A stretch of DNA of 64,000 nt from JAAYCI01 sp964370295 (GTDB lineage Bacteria; Bacillota; Clostridia; Oscillospirales; Ruminococcaceae), in NCBI GenBank assembly GCA_964370295.1, contig CAYJIR010000005.1, positions 1 to 64,000 of the forward strand, read 5' to 3'. Below the pieces are notes generated by a model that was not told the origin of the DNA, ran no database searches, and worked only from the letters and a program-made list of their open reading frames with translations. Made by a program: the position numbers and the translations under genes. Position 1 is the stretch's first letter. Every line of letters starts with the position of its first letter. Positions 28,348 to 36,738 of this stretch are shown in pieces.

Positions 28348-29196
28348 CTAGCGATATAACTGCACGGCCACCGCCATAAGCGGTGCCACCAAAATCAAAC
28401 TATCAAACCTGTCCATAATGCCACCGTGCCCGGGAAAAATCGTGCCGTAATCTTTTAGGCCACATTGCCTTTTCACCGCCGAGGCAAACAGATCACCCAA
28501 CATGCCCAGCACCGAGGCAATCCCCCCCAGCAGTGCCACAAAACCATACTGCATCGCCTGATTTCCTTGCCACAGGGGGCCCACCGACCATAATTGTGTA
28601 TACAGCATGCTAATCAAAAGCCCCACCAGCACACTGCCCAAAACGCCACCTATAGCCCCTTCCACCGTTTTGTTAGGGCTGACATTCGGCGCCAGTTTAC
28701 GCTTGCCAAATTTGCGGCCTACCAAGTAGGCAAAAGTGTCTCCCCCCCAGGCATAGCCCATCACCATCACGGTGCAATACACAGCGTCGTTTTGATACAT
28801 CGCCTGTGGCAGGATGTTTTTGATGCTTACCAGAGAATAAAAACAAAACAGCACCAGCAAAGAATACGACACCATGCCTCCCATTTTTTCAAAGCTAAGG
28901 CGTTTGCTGCCACGCACAAAATACACAAGCACAAACAATAAAAAGGCATATAGCACGGCCATAACCCACATTTGAAGGCCAACAGCAGGAAACAACATCA
29001 CTGCCAGCACCAAGGGCACAAAACTTATAAACAGCGGCCAATCTCTTTTTTCAAAGCCAAAGGCATCAAAAACTTCGTGGATGGCCAGCAGGCACACGGC
29101 ACAAAACAGCAGGTTAAACAACAAGGTATGGTACAAAAAAAATATACCCACCAACAACAAAACACCCACCACCGACGTGATGACTCTGGTTTTCAT
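28348..29196 (-). CDS. cdsA: phosphatidate cytidylyltransferase
   Basis: Makes CDP-diacylglycerol, the precursor of all membrane phospholipids. It is a polytopic membrane protein with the C-terminal signature KDYGTIFPGHGGIMDRFDS. The 282-residue length and the position between uppS and dxr are canonical. The start ATG at 29196 follows GGAGAG. Confidence 0.95.
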   Translation of the reverse strand: MKTRVITSVVGVLLLVGIFFLYHTLLFNLLFCAVCLLAIHEVFDAFGFEKRDWPLFISFVPLVLAVMLFPAVGLQMWVMAVLYAFLLFVLVYFVRGSKRLSFEKMGGMVSYSLLVLFCFYSLVSIKNILPQAMYQNDAVYCTVMVMGYAWGGDTFAYLVGRKFGKRKLAPNVSPNKTVEGAIGGVLGSVLVGLLISMLYTQLWSVGPLWQGNQAMQYGFVALLGGIASVLGMLGDLFASAVKRQCGLKDYGTIFPGHGGIMDRFDSLILVAPLMAVAVQLYR

Positions 29197-29228
29197 GGCT
29201 GCTCTCCTCCCTTTTTATTATAGGCGGT

Positions 29229-29942
29229 TTACACCAGCCCACCAAAACGTCGTTCGCGGCCATGATATTCGGCCACCATCGCGTCAAAATGATCTCTTGT
29301 AAAATCCGGCCATAAGGTATCTGTAAAAATAAGCTCGGAATAAGCACACTGCCACACCAAAAAATTAGAAATGCGTTTTTCACCCGAGGTGCGCAAAATG
29401 AAATCCGGCATGGGCTGGCCCTTGGTATACAACTTTGCTGTGATTTCATCTTCGGTGATGCTTTCGATGCTGCGTGTGCCGTTTTTCACCTCGCTTGCCA
29501 AAAGCCGCGCCGCGTTGGTAATTTCCTGTTGTCCACCATAATTCACGGCTATGTTTAGCACCATACCTGTGCGGTTGGCTGTTTTTTCCTCAATGTCTTG
29601 CATCATTTCCTGCTGCACCGGCCGAAGCGGGCCCCTCTCTCCCAAGAACACCACGCGGTTATTTTCGTCGATGTATTTATACAAACGTTTTAGGCTGGCT
29701 GTGAACAAATCCATAATCACTTTCAGCTCTTCTTTGGGGCGCGACCAGTTCTCGGTAGAAAAAGCATAATAGGCAATAGAGGCCACACCCAATTCGTTCG
29801 CATAGCGTGTGATGTCCTCGAACACCTCGGCGCCTTTTTTATGGCCGGCCGTACGTGGCAAACCTCTCTTTTTGGCCCAGCGTCCGTTGCCGTCCATAAT
29901 GATGCCAATGGAAAGACCTTTGGCTAAATTATCCTCTTGCAT
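29229..29942 (-). CDS. uppS: isoprenyl (undecaprenyl diphosphate) synthase
   Basis: Builds undecaprenyl diphosphate, the lipid carrier of cell-wall synthesis, from MEP-pathway precursors. The motif IIMDGNGRWAKKRGLPR at the N-terminus holds the catalytic Asp, and RTSGEKRISNFLVWQ is near the C-terminus. I start it at the ATG at 29942 (AAAGG upstream); an upstream in-frame ATG at 30002 has no support. About 237 residues. It follows frr and precedes cdsA. Confidence 0.95.
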   Translation of the reverse strand: MQEDNLAKGLSIGIIMDGNGRWAKKRGLPRTAGHKKGAEVFEDITRYANELGVASIAYYAFSTENWSRPKEELKVIMDLFTASLKRLYKYIDENNRVVFLGERGPLRPVQQEMMQDIEEKTANRTGMVLNIAVNYGGQQEITNAARLLASEVKNGTRSIESITEDEITAKLYTKGQPMPDFILRTSGEKRISNFLVWQCAYSELIFTDTLWPDFTRDHFDAMVAEYHGRERRFGGLV

Positions 29943-30049
29943 GTGTTTTGCCTTTCTTTTTCTATTTCCATGTAAAAGTGCCGCGCAGCTGCACGGCACC
30001 AACTTTTAAGCCACGCCTAACAAACACCAAAAACCTTCTTGCAGTGTTC

Positions 30050-30607
30050 TTAAATTTCCATTATTTCGTTGGTTTTTTCCTCGCAAATTTTATCTATTTC
30101 CTTTGTGTGTTTATCGGTAATCTTTTGCACATCTTGTTCCAGTTCTTTTAAATCATCCTCTGTAAGCTCGTTGTTCTTTTTATCTGCCTTAAAATGGGCT
30201 ATGGCCTCGCGGCGAATGTTGCGCACAGCCACTTTGCCCTCTTCCCCCATCTTCAACACTTCTTTGGTGAGTTGTTTGCGTCGCTCTTCTGTGGGCGAGG
30301 GGAAGGCAAGGCGAATTACTTTACCGTCATTGGCGGGTGTGATGCCAACATCCGAGGACAAAATCGCCTTTTCTATGTCACGTATCAAGCTGACATCCCA
30401 AGGAGAAATCACCAGCATCCTTGCCTCGGGCACCGAAATAGCCGCCACTTGTTGGATGGGCGTGGGGCTGCCATAATAGTCTACCATCACTTTATCTAAA
30501 ACGGCCGGGTTTGCGCGTCCTGCACGCACTGCCCCCAAATCTTTTTGTAAATGTGCCAACGCTTTATCCATTTTTTCCTTATAAATACCCAACAATTCAC
30601 TGGCCAT
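30050..30607 (-). CDS. frr: ribosome recycling factor
   Basis: Splits post-termination ribosomes together with EF-G. The family signatures RAGRANPAVLDKV, YYGSPTPIQQVA and GKVIRLAFPSPTEERRKQL are all present. 185 residues is exactly the usual size. It lies 42 bases after pyrH. Confidence 0.97.
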   Translation of the reverse strand: MASELLGIYKEKMDKALAHLQKDLGAVRAGRANPAVLDKVMVDYYGSPTPIQQVAAISVPEARMLVISPWDVSLIRDIEKAILSSDVGITPANDGKVIRLAFPSPTEERRKQLTKEVLKMGEEGKVAVRNIRREAIAHFKADKKNNELTEDDLKELEQDVQKITDKHTKEIDKICEEKTNEIMEI

Positions 30608-30649
30608 ATTCTAAACGCCTCCTTTTGTTTTTTAAACAACACACATATT

Positions 30650-31357
30650 TTAAGCTTGCACCAAGGTTCCAATGGGCTCACCTTGCACGGCACGCCAAAT
30701 GTTTTCGGGGTCGGACAAATCAAACACCAGCAAAGGCAATTTATTTTCATCACACAAAGCCGCTGCCGCCGCGTCCAAAACCGTTAATTTTTTTTCTAGC
30801 ATTTCATCGAATTTTAAAGTTTCGTATTTTACTGCCTTGGGGTTTTTCTTTGGGTCGCTATCGTACACCCCATCCACCATTGTGGCCTTTAGCACAATGT
30901 CTGCCCCAATTTCGGCCGCGCGCAAAGCCGCCGCCGTATCGGTGGAGAAAAAGGGGTTGCCCGTGCCGCAAGCCATGATGACAATGCGGCCTTTCTCCAT
31001 GTGGCGCAAGGCTTTGTTGCGAATCAATGGTTCTGCCACGGCCTGCATGGGTATGGCCGTTTGCACCCGCACATCGCTGCCCGCTTTCTCCAAAGCATCG
31101 GCCACCGCCAAGGCGTTCATCACGGTAGAAAGCATTCCGATATGGTCGCTTCTGGTGCGCTCCATGTCTCCACCGCTACGCCCACGCCAAAAATTGCCGC
31201 CGCCTACCACCACCGACATTTGCACACCGGTTTCATGCGCTTTGACAATGCCTTTGCAAATTTCTTGCACGGTTTGCACATCTATGCCAAAACCTTTGCC
31301 GCCGGCCAAAGCCTCGCCGGACAGTTTTAGCATCACACGCTTATATTTTGCCGCCAA
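30650..31357 (-). CDS. pyrH: UMP kinase
   Basis: Phosphorylates UMP to UDP for pyrimidine nucleotide supply. It has the amino-acid-kinase fold with KLSGEALAG, VVGGGNFWRG and TDTAAALRAAEIGADIVLKAT. The start is a TTG at 31357, close behind GAGGTGAGG. 235 residues. pyrH heads this operon here; the rpsB-tsf genes that often precede it are not in the window and an own promoter is visible. Confidence 0.96.
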   Translation of the reverse strand: MAAKYKRVMLKLSGEALAGGKGFGIDVQTVQEICKGIVKAHETGVQMSVVVGGGNFWRGRSGGDMERTRSDHIGMLSTVMNALAVADALEKAGSDVRVQTAIPMQAVAEPLIRNKALRHMEKGRIVIMACGTGNPFFSTDTAAALRAAEIGADIVLKATMVDGVYDSDPKKNPKAVKYETLKFDEMLEKKLTVLDAAAAALCDENKLPLLVFDLSDPENIWRAVQGEPIGTLVQA

Positions 31358-31398
31358 TGCCTCACCTCATTTTACGTTTCATTTTCCATATTTCCTAT

Positions 31399-31427
31399 AT
31401 TTTACAATAGAATCTTTGCAATGTAAA
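31399..31427 (-). promoter_or_regulatory. pyrH-to-polC operon promoter
   Basis: Minus-strand TTTACA (31422-31427) and TAAAAT (31399-31404) separated by 17 bases. The -10 ends about 41 bases before the TTG start. The rest of 31428-31630 holds an inverted repeat, AAATCAACA/TGTTGATTT (31440-31474), and no gene. Confidence 0.65.
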
Positions 31428-31630
31428 GCAAAGCCCATCGAAATCAACATCCTCTCTTCATGGGGTGTTGATTTCAACAGGCTTCAAATTACCTAAAACC
31501 ATCCGGCGCCGGGAAAAAGCCAGATGTTAGAATGAAAAAAATACAAAGATGCCTAAGCAAAAACATATGGCGGCAAAATTATTTTGCAGGCAAAAAAACA
31601 CCGCTTGCACGCTTTCTCTGCCCCTACAAT

Positions 31631-32299
31631 CTATTTTTGCTCGCTGATAATACCGTCTGATATATACAAAACACGTGTGGCTTTAGAAGCCACTTTCGCA
31701 TCGTGCGTAATCATCACTATCGTATTGCCAAGACGATGCAATTCTTGAAACAACTGCATTACATCCTGCCCTGTTTTGCTGTCTAAGGCACCGGTGGGCT
31801 CGTCGGCGAGCAAAATAGCAGGAGCACTCACCAAGGCACGTGCAATGGCCACACGCTGTTGTTGCCCGCCAGACAATGCCCGTGGCTTATGCGAAAGCCG
31901 ATTTTCCAGCCCTAGCAGCTCTATCGTTTCCATAGAAAGCTTTTCGGCCTGCCGGCGCGAGAACCCACGTGCCAATAAAGGCATGATAATGTTTTGTAAG
32001 GCCGTATAGGTGGAAATGAGCTGGTATTTTTGAAAAATAAAGCCTATCTTTTCGTTGCGAATACGGCTTAATTCGTGGCTTTTCTTTTCATGGATGGGCA
32101 CACCATCCAGCTTATATTCACCACTGTTCCATTTATCCATACAGCCGATAATATTCATCAAGGTGGATTTGCCAGACCCGGAGGGCCCCAAAACCGCCAC
32201 AAATTCCCCTTCTTTTACCTGTAAATCTATGTTTTGCAAAACAGGTAAATCCTCATCGCCCACGTGATAGCTTTTGCAAACATTATTCATATATATCAT
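31631..32299 (-). CDS. MacB-type ABC transporter ATP-binding protein
   Basis: ATPase of a type VII (MacB/FtsX-like) transporter. Walker A is GPSGSGKST, the signature LSGGQQQRVAIARAL and Walker B LLADEPTGALD. 222 residues is typical of the LolD/MacB ATPase group. It starts five bases after the repeat-rich lipoprotein gene and is the last gene of the transporter operon. Its partners should be the permease at 33254-34561 and the adaptor at 34548-36206. Confidence 0.95.
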   Translation of the reverse strand: MIYMNNVCKSYHVGDEDLPVLQNIDLQVKEGEFVAVLGPSGSGKSTLMNIIGCMDKWNSGEYKLDGVPIHEKKSHELSRIRNEKIGFIFQKYQLISTYTALQNIIMPLLARGFSRRQAEKLSMETIELLGLENRLSHKPRALSGGQQQRVAIARALVSAPAILLADEPTGALDSKTGQDVMQLFQELHRLGNTIVMITHDAKVASKATRVLYISDGIISEQK

Positions 32300-32304
32300 C
32301 GACG

Positions 32305-33052
32305 TTACCCTAAAATGCTGATGGAAACCACTTGGTCGTTTTCATTTATTTGCATGCTGATATACATGTCCTGCGTGATTTGAGAAAAGGTCATCTCGGT
32401 GCCATACTGTTGCACCGGTGTGTCCACAGGGATGGTATAGGTGCGAATTTCATCTGTCAAGGTAATGTCTTCGGAAAAATCTTGCCCTTGCATTTGGTCT
32501 GCACCACCTGCACCGCCTGCACCACCTTCACCACCTGCACCGCCTGCACCACCTGCACCGCCTGCACCTTCAGGACGTGAGGCGCCTTCGGGCATTTCNN
32601 NNNNNNNNNNNNNNNNNNNNNNNNNNNNNNNNNNNNNNNNNNNNNNNNNNNNNNNNNNNNNNNNNNNNNNNNNNNNNNNNNNNNNNNNNNNNNNNNNNGC
32701 CTTCCATAGGGCCTGCGCCTTCGGGACGTGAGGCGCCTTCGGGCATTTCGCCTTCCATAGGGCCTGCGCCTTCGGGACGTGAGGCGCCTTCGGGCATTTC
32801 GCCTCCCATAGAGCCTGCACCTTCGGGTGGACCTTCACCCATACGCCCAAAATTGCCCTCTGCCACCTGCAAACTTATTTCGTTGCCTAAAACCTCGGTT
32901 ACTTGTCCGCTCACCTGCGTATTCCCGTTGTTCTCTGCCTCTTGCATGTCAGCGGCAACGCTGGTGCTTCCACTTGTATCAGAGCTACAGGCAGTTAAAA
33001 GCCCCACCAGCAATATACCACTCACAAAATGAACCCCTATTTTTCTTTTCAT
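32305..33052 (-). CDS. lipoprotein with 17-residue tandem repeats, split by an assembly gap
   Basis: I do not recognise the family. The N-terminus is a lipoprotein signal (lipobox LLTAC, Cys about 22), then a short domain with VSGQVTEVLGNEISLQVAEG. Next is a tandem array whose 17-residue unit reads EMPEGASRPEGAGPMEG, a Gly/Ala-rich stretch, and a C-terminal domain ending in NDQVVSISILG. The 100 Ns inside the array make the two halves appear out of frame, which I attribute to nominal gap size and not to a real frameshift. The ATG at 33052 follows GGAAAGGG. It is encoded between the permease and ATPase genes, so it is probably a surface accessory of that exporter. Confidence 0.75.
32568..32850 (-). 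repeat. 51-bp coding tandem repeat with scaffold gap
   Basis: Two full 51-base units lie right of the gap (32699-32749 and 32750-32800) and a diverged one follows to about 32850. A partial unit abuts the gap on the left (32568-32598). The gap, 32599-32698, is exactly 100 Ns, so the true copy number is unknown. Confidence 0.95.
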
Positions 33053-33084
33053 TGATTTTTTCCCTTTCCTATATGGATTTGTTT

Positions 33085-33248
33085 TAGGTAGTGTCGATAA
33101 TCGTTGCATCGGGCATATTTTGAACTATTTTTGTCCAATTCGGTCTAAAAATTGCCGAACTCCTTTATGGAATTCAAGATTTTTAGGCCGAATTGGGCGA
33201 GAAAAGGGCCCAAATAGGCCGGCTGAACACAATTGTCGACACTACCTA
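33085..33248. repeat. MITE-like structured repeat, copy 1 (TA-flanked, inverted-repeat ends)
   Basis: A 164-base non-coding element bounded by TA. The ends, TAGGTAGTGTCGA and TCGACACTACCTA, are perfect inverted repeats and extend imperfectly inward. In the middle CCAATTCGG pairs with CCGAATTGG and continues through CTAAAAA/TTTTTAG around a loop containing ACTCCTTTATGGAATTC. It sits six bases after the permease stop, inside the transporter operon. A homologous copy is at 39175-39340. Confidence 0.8.
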
Positions 33249-33253
33249 ATCAC

Positions 33254-34561
33254 TTACTCTTGGTTAAGCGCTTCTATAGGCAATAACGACGAAGCCTTAA
33301 AGGCCGGATAAAAACCGAACACGGTGCCTGTTATCACGGCAAACACAAAGGCGAATACAAAAGCGGGCATGGTAAGCACCACACGAATGTCTCCCGTTTG
33401 CATCAAAGCATACACGGCAAAACTGAGCACAAGCCCCAAAATGCCTCCAATAAAACCAATCATGGCGGCTTCCAACAAAAACAAAAGCAAAATATCGCGC
33501 TTTCTTGTGCCCAGTGCTTTAAGCACCCCAATTTCGGACGTACGCTCTTTTACAGACACAAACAAAACATTCATGATGCCAATGCCGCCCACTACAAACA
33601 CAATGACCGCCACGGCCAAAAGCAACAAAGAAAGTGTATTGGCCGATTCCATGGCCGCCTCCATGGTAGCGCCTGCATCCTCCACAGCAAACCCACCATT
33701 GGGGTTTTCCTGCATAAGCACCATCTCAATATTCTCCATAATGGTGGGCACATCTTCCATATCGCTGGCAAGTAAGGTAAATTGTGGCTGCGTGTCGGGC
33801 GCGAACAGGTATTTTTCTGCAGTGGAATACGGCATAAAAATGCTTGTGTCCGGATTGATGCCCGACACCACACTGCCCATTGCCTCCAGCACACCATTCA
33901 CCACGTAACTGCGTCCGTCGATTTCCACCTTCTCGTCATAGGCATATTGTGCCGAACCAAAAATTTCAACGGCCACATCATAGCCCAAAATAACACAGCG
34001 GTTTTTGTTTTCTTCATCCGCCTCGCTGATGAAACTGCCCACCAAGGGTGTTAAGTTAGAAATTTCGGCATAGCTACTCTCGGTGCCCACCACTTCATAG
34101 GATATGGCCTCCTCTAAATCGGCCCCAAGAACATCAGCGTCCACCGTGGCCGAGATAGCACCGCCCGATAGATTTGGCACAAAAAAGAGAATGTCTGCCA
34201 GCATTTCTTCGTCTAAGCTATCACCGGCACCGGGCATGCCGCCTGAAGACCTGCCGGTAGATCCTGCCCCAGCACCTGCAACATTACCACCACCGCCTCC
34301 TCCACCGCCGCCACCGCCGCCGGGTGCCATGCCCCCCATCATAGGAGCCATGCTTGTTTCCATATTAATACCCACCGTGATGGTGCCGGCATTCAGTGTT
34401 TTGTATTGTTCCTGCACGTCCAATCGGCCGCCCTCACCAATGGCAATCACCATCACAATTGTGGCTGTTCCCACAATGACACCCAGCGAAGTTAACAACA
34501 CTTTAAACTTGTTTTGTTGCAAGTTTATCAGCACCAAACGTAGGATTTCACTCACTTTCAT
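33254..34561 (-). CDS. MacB-type ABC transporter permease with poly-Gly insertion
   Basis: FtsX/MacB permease: one N-terminal transmembrane helix (about 23-43), a large extracellular domain (MacB_PCD), and three C-terminal helices ending AFKASSLLPIEALNQE. Soon after the first helix is a low-complexity insert with 12 consecutive glycines (81-92), followed by a Gly/Ala/Ser stretch to about 115. That insert is unusual for the family and recalls the Gly-rich lipoprotein encoded next. The start overlaps the upstream adaptor gene by 14 bases. Confidence 0.93.
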   Translation of the reverse strand: MKVSEILRLVLINLQQNKFKVLLTSLGVIVGTATIVMVIAIGEGGRLDVQEQYKTLNAGTITVGINMETSMAPMMGGMAPGGGGGGGGGGGGNVAGAGAGSTGRSSGGMPGAGDSLDEEMLADILFFVPNLSGGAISATVDADVLGADLEEAISYEVVGTESSYAEISNLTPLVGSFISEADEENKNRCVILGYDVAVEIFGSAQYAYDEKVEIDGRSYVVNGVLEAMGSVVSGINPDTSIFMPYSTAEKYLFAPDTQPQFTLLASDMEDVPTIMENIEMVLMQENPNGGFAVEDAGATMEAAMESANTLSLLLLAVAVIVFVVGGIGIMNVLFVSVKERTSEIGVLKALGTRKRDILLLFLLEAAMIGFIGGILGLVLSFAVYALMQTGDIRVVLTMPAFVFAFVFAVITGTVFGFYPAFKASSLLPIEALNQE

Positions 34562-36206
34562 TGCTTGCCACCACGTTTTCTATCAGCACCGTGTCTCCCT
34601 CTGTCAGTCCCCCTGTTATTTCCACGTCAAAACCATCGGAAAATCCAGTTTGCACTTGTACACGCTCTATGCTTCCATCTTCGGCAAGGAGCTGTACATA
34701 CTGTGCCCCATCCTCACTTTGAATGCATTTGTTCGAAACTATCAACACATCCTCCACTTGACGCTGCACAAAAGTAACCTCAGCCGTCATGCCTTGATAC
34801 ACCACCAAATCCGGCAGAGCCGATAAATCACAAGCCACCAAAACCGTGTAATTGACAGAGCTTTGCATACTGCCGGAAGGTACTATCGAAATACTTTCTA
34901 CCATGCCCGTAAGTACTTCGTCTTCGTATGCATCCATCAACACGCTCGCTTGCATTCCAATGGTGATATCGGCTATATCATCTTGTGAAATACTCACAGA
35001 AAAATAGACGTTTTGGTCGTCCGCCAGTGTCACCAGTGCCGTGTTCGCCTGTAAGGTTGTGTCTTCTTCGGCAAGGCTCAACACAAAACCGTCCACCGGG
35101 GCACTGACAACACCCTGTTCAGACACAAGTGAAAACATATCCATTTCCGCTGTCAAGGTATCCACGGCTTGCTGCGCTTGGGTAAGACTGGTTTCCACCT
35201 GTGTCATAGCGCTGTCGTGCACACCTTGCGCTGTGTTGCTTTCGTGGATGCTCGCGTTGTATTGGTTGCTATACTCCAGCTGCTGTAAAGGCATATTGGC
35301 AACATAGCTATCGCGTTCGTTGTATTTTTGTGTCAGGCTGTTTTGCACTGTGGTGAGCTGTGTTTGCAGCTCTTGAAAAGACTTGTCGTATTCGGTTTGT
35401 GCCGAGCTCACCTGCGCTGCCTTAGCGGTTCTTTGTGTATTCAGTTGCGAAAGCGTGGCTTCTAGTGCGGCCACATCATGCGAATCTTGCGGATGTGTAC
35501 AGGTTGCATCTTGCGCACCGGGGCAGGTGCTGGCATGGGCAATTTGTGCTTGCACCGTGGTGATTTGCGTGTCTATGGCCGCAAGTTCACTTTGGTAGCC
35601 TGCCAAACCATGGTCGTTGTCTAAGCCTTGTGATATTTGACGCTCGATTTCTGCTTTTTGTGTTTCTAGCGTCGCCACTTCGTTTTGTATGGTAACATAG
35701 CCGCTGTCTAGCTCGGCCAATTGCAAAGAATAAATGCCTGCGGCTGTGTTGCCGCTTTGCACACTATTTTGGTATACCATATCGGCATTGGCCGTTTGCA
35801 CACCGGAATCTATTTGTGCCTGTTGCAACTGCAAGTTAGCCGCCGCAAGCTCGTTCTCCTTCGCTTGCAACAAAGCCGAAAAATCTTCTGTATCAAGCTG
35901 CAAAAGTGCCTCGCCCTCGCTCACATAGGTGCCGGCTGTTACAAGGATTTCTTCGATAGAGGTTTCAAACGCAAGGCTTACCGTATGGCTATCCATGCTC
36001 ACACTGCCTGTTTCGGAAAGCCCCACCACAATATCGCCCCGTGAAACCATCTCCTCTTGATAGGCCGCTGCTTGCGTCATTTGGGTGTCGTCCTCTCCGG
36101 CCAGTACAAATCGCCACAATAACACGGCCAAAACACACAAAAAAATCACAGCCAGTACGGCAAATAAGATTTTCTTCTTATTCATCAACTGTAAATGCTC
36201 TTTCAT
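34548..36206 (-). CDS. HlyD/MacA-type periplasmic adaptor subunit
   Basis: Membrane-fusion-type adaptor that works with MacB-like permeases. After a short cytoplasmic start and one transmembrane helix (about 15-35) come a lipoyl-like segment (ILVTAGTYVSEGEALLQLD), a long coiled coil of about 250 residues interrupted by a short Cys-containing stretch (STCPGAQDATCTHPQ), the second lipoyl half (APVDGFVLSLAEEDTTL) and beta domains. I place the start at the ATG at 36206; a second ATG seven codons later is also possible. Longer readings upstream run through the promoter region. It heads the exporter operon. Confidence 0.9.
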   Translation of the reverse strand: MKEHLQLMNKKKILFAVLAVIFLCVLAVLLWRFVLAGEDDTQMTQAAAYQEEMVSRGDIVVGLSETGSVSMDSHTVSLAFETSIEEILVTAGTYVSEGEALLQLDTEDFSALLQAKENELAAANLQLQQAQIDSGVQTANADMVYQNSVQSGNTAAGIYSLQLAELDSGYVTIQNEVATLETQKAEIERQISQGLDNDHGLAGYQSELAAIDTQITTVQAQIAHASTCPGAQDATCTHPQDSHDVAALEATLSQLNTQRTAKAAQVSSAQTEYDKSFQELQTQLTTVQNSLTQKYNERDSYVANMPLQQLEYSNQYNASIHESNTAQGVHDSAMTQVETSLTQAQQAVDTLTAEMDMFSLVSEQGVVSAPVDGFVLSLAEEDTTLQANTALVTLADDQNVYFSVSISQDDIADITIGMQASVLMDAYEDEVLTGMVESISIVPSGSMQSSVNYTVLVACDLSALPDLVVYQGMTAEVTFVQRQVEDVLIVSNKCIQSEDGAQYVQLLAEDGSIERVQVQTGFSDGFDVEITGGLTEGDTVLIENVVASNESE

Positions 36207-36281
36207 CTTACTCAGCTTTTCCCTTTGCACCTTACATGTCTCCTCTGTTAAAATTTGATACGTTCTCTGCCCTACTGTGCC

Positions 36282-36346
36282 AGTATAGTAACGTTTTTTG
36301 AGGAACTTTTGAGCCCACAAAAACAACTTATGAAAATTTGATGAAA
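36282..36346 (-). promoter_or_regulatory. exporter promoter with candidate response-regulator direct repeat
   Basis: A minus-strand TATACT (36282-36287) lacks a good -35, as expected of an activated promoter. Upstream, ATGAAA occurs at 36330-36335 and again at 36341-36346, an 11-base spacing typical of OmpR-family binding sites. The adjacent OmpR-type regulator is the natural candidate. The site is inferred from pattern only. Confidence 0.4.
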
Positions 36347-36663
36347 GCTTCAAACATCTGCCTCCATGCAAAATCTATTCATACCCGCCAAACGAACAAA
36401 AAACCCACCCTTTCTTTTCTATTTTCGCATTTTTAAGACGAAAACATCACATCCACAATACACAAAAAACCGCTGTTTTAAGCAGCTTTTGCCCACAACA
36501 ATATGCGCAGGGTTTCCTTTTCTGACATTATAGTATGCTCCTGCACAAAAAAACCAACAAATGGACTACACAAACGAACTGCAGCCATTTATCGGTTTTA
36601 AATTGAAAATATTGTTTAAACACGCACTCGGACATGCTTTAGCAGGAAGCATATATCGGCGCT

Positions 36664-36715
36664 ACTGACAAAGTCGACTTTACAAAAACCATCGGCAAAG
36701 TCTTTGTTTTTCAAC
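36664..36715 (+). repeat. intergenic repeat, 'TTGACAAAGT' family
   Basis: CTGACAAAGTCGACTTTACA followed by AAAAAC and, further on, TCAACACCCCC matches the copy at 49509-49549. The surrounding spacer (36347-36738) has a minus-strand TATAAT (36527-36532) but no gene. Confidence 0.6.
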
Positions 36716-36738
36716 ACCCCCATAACTTCATGGCCATG

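Noticed and set aside
32599..32698. Frameshift in the repeat lipoprotein
   Set aside because: The two halves are in different frames only because the gap is a nominal 100 Ns; both flanks are open and in repeat register.
33085..33248. Complete insertion sequence
   Set aside because: At about 165 bases it encodes nothing; no transposase gene is present in the window.
31631..36206. MacB-like exporter as the RiPP exporter
   Set aside because: There is no C39 peptidase domain to cut at the double glycine, and the operon has its own two-component system and lipoprotein; nothing ties it to the precursor 23 kb away.
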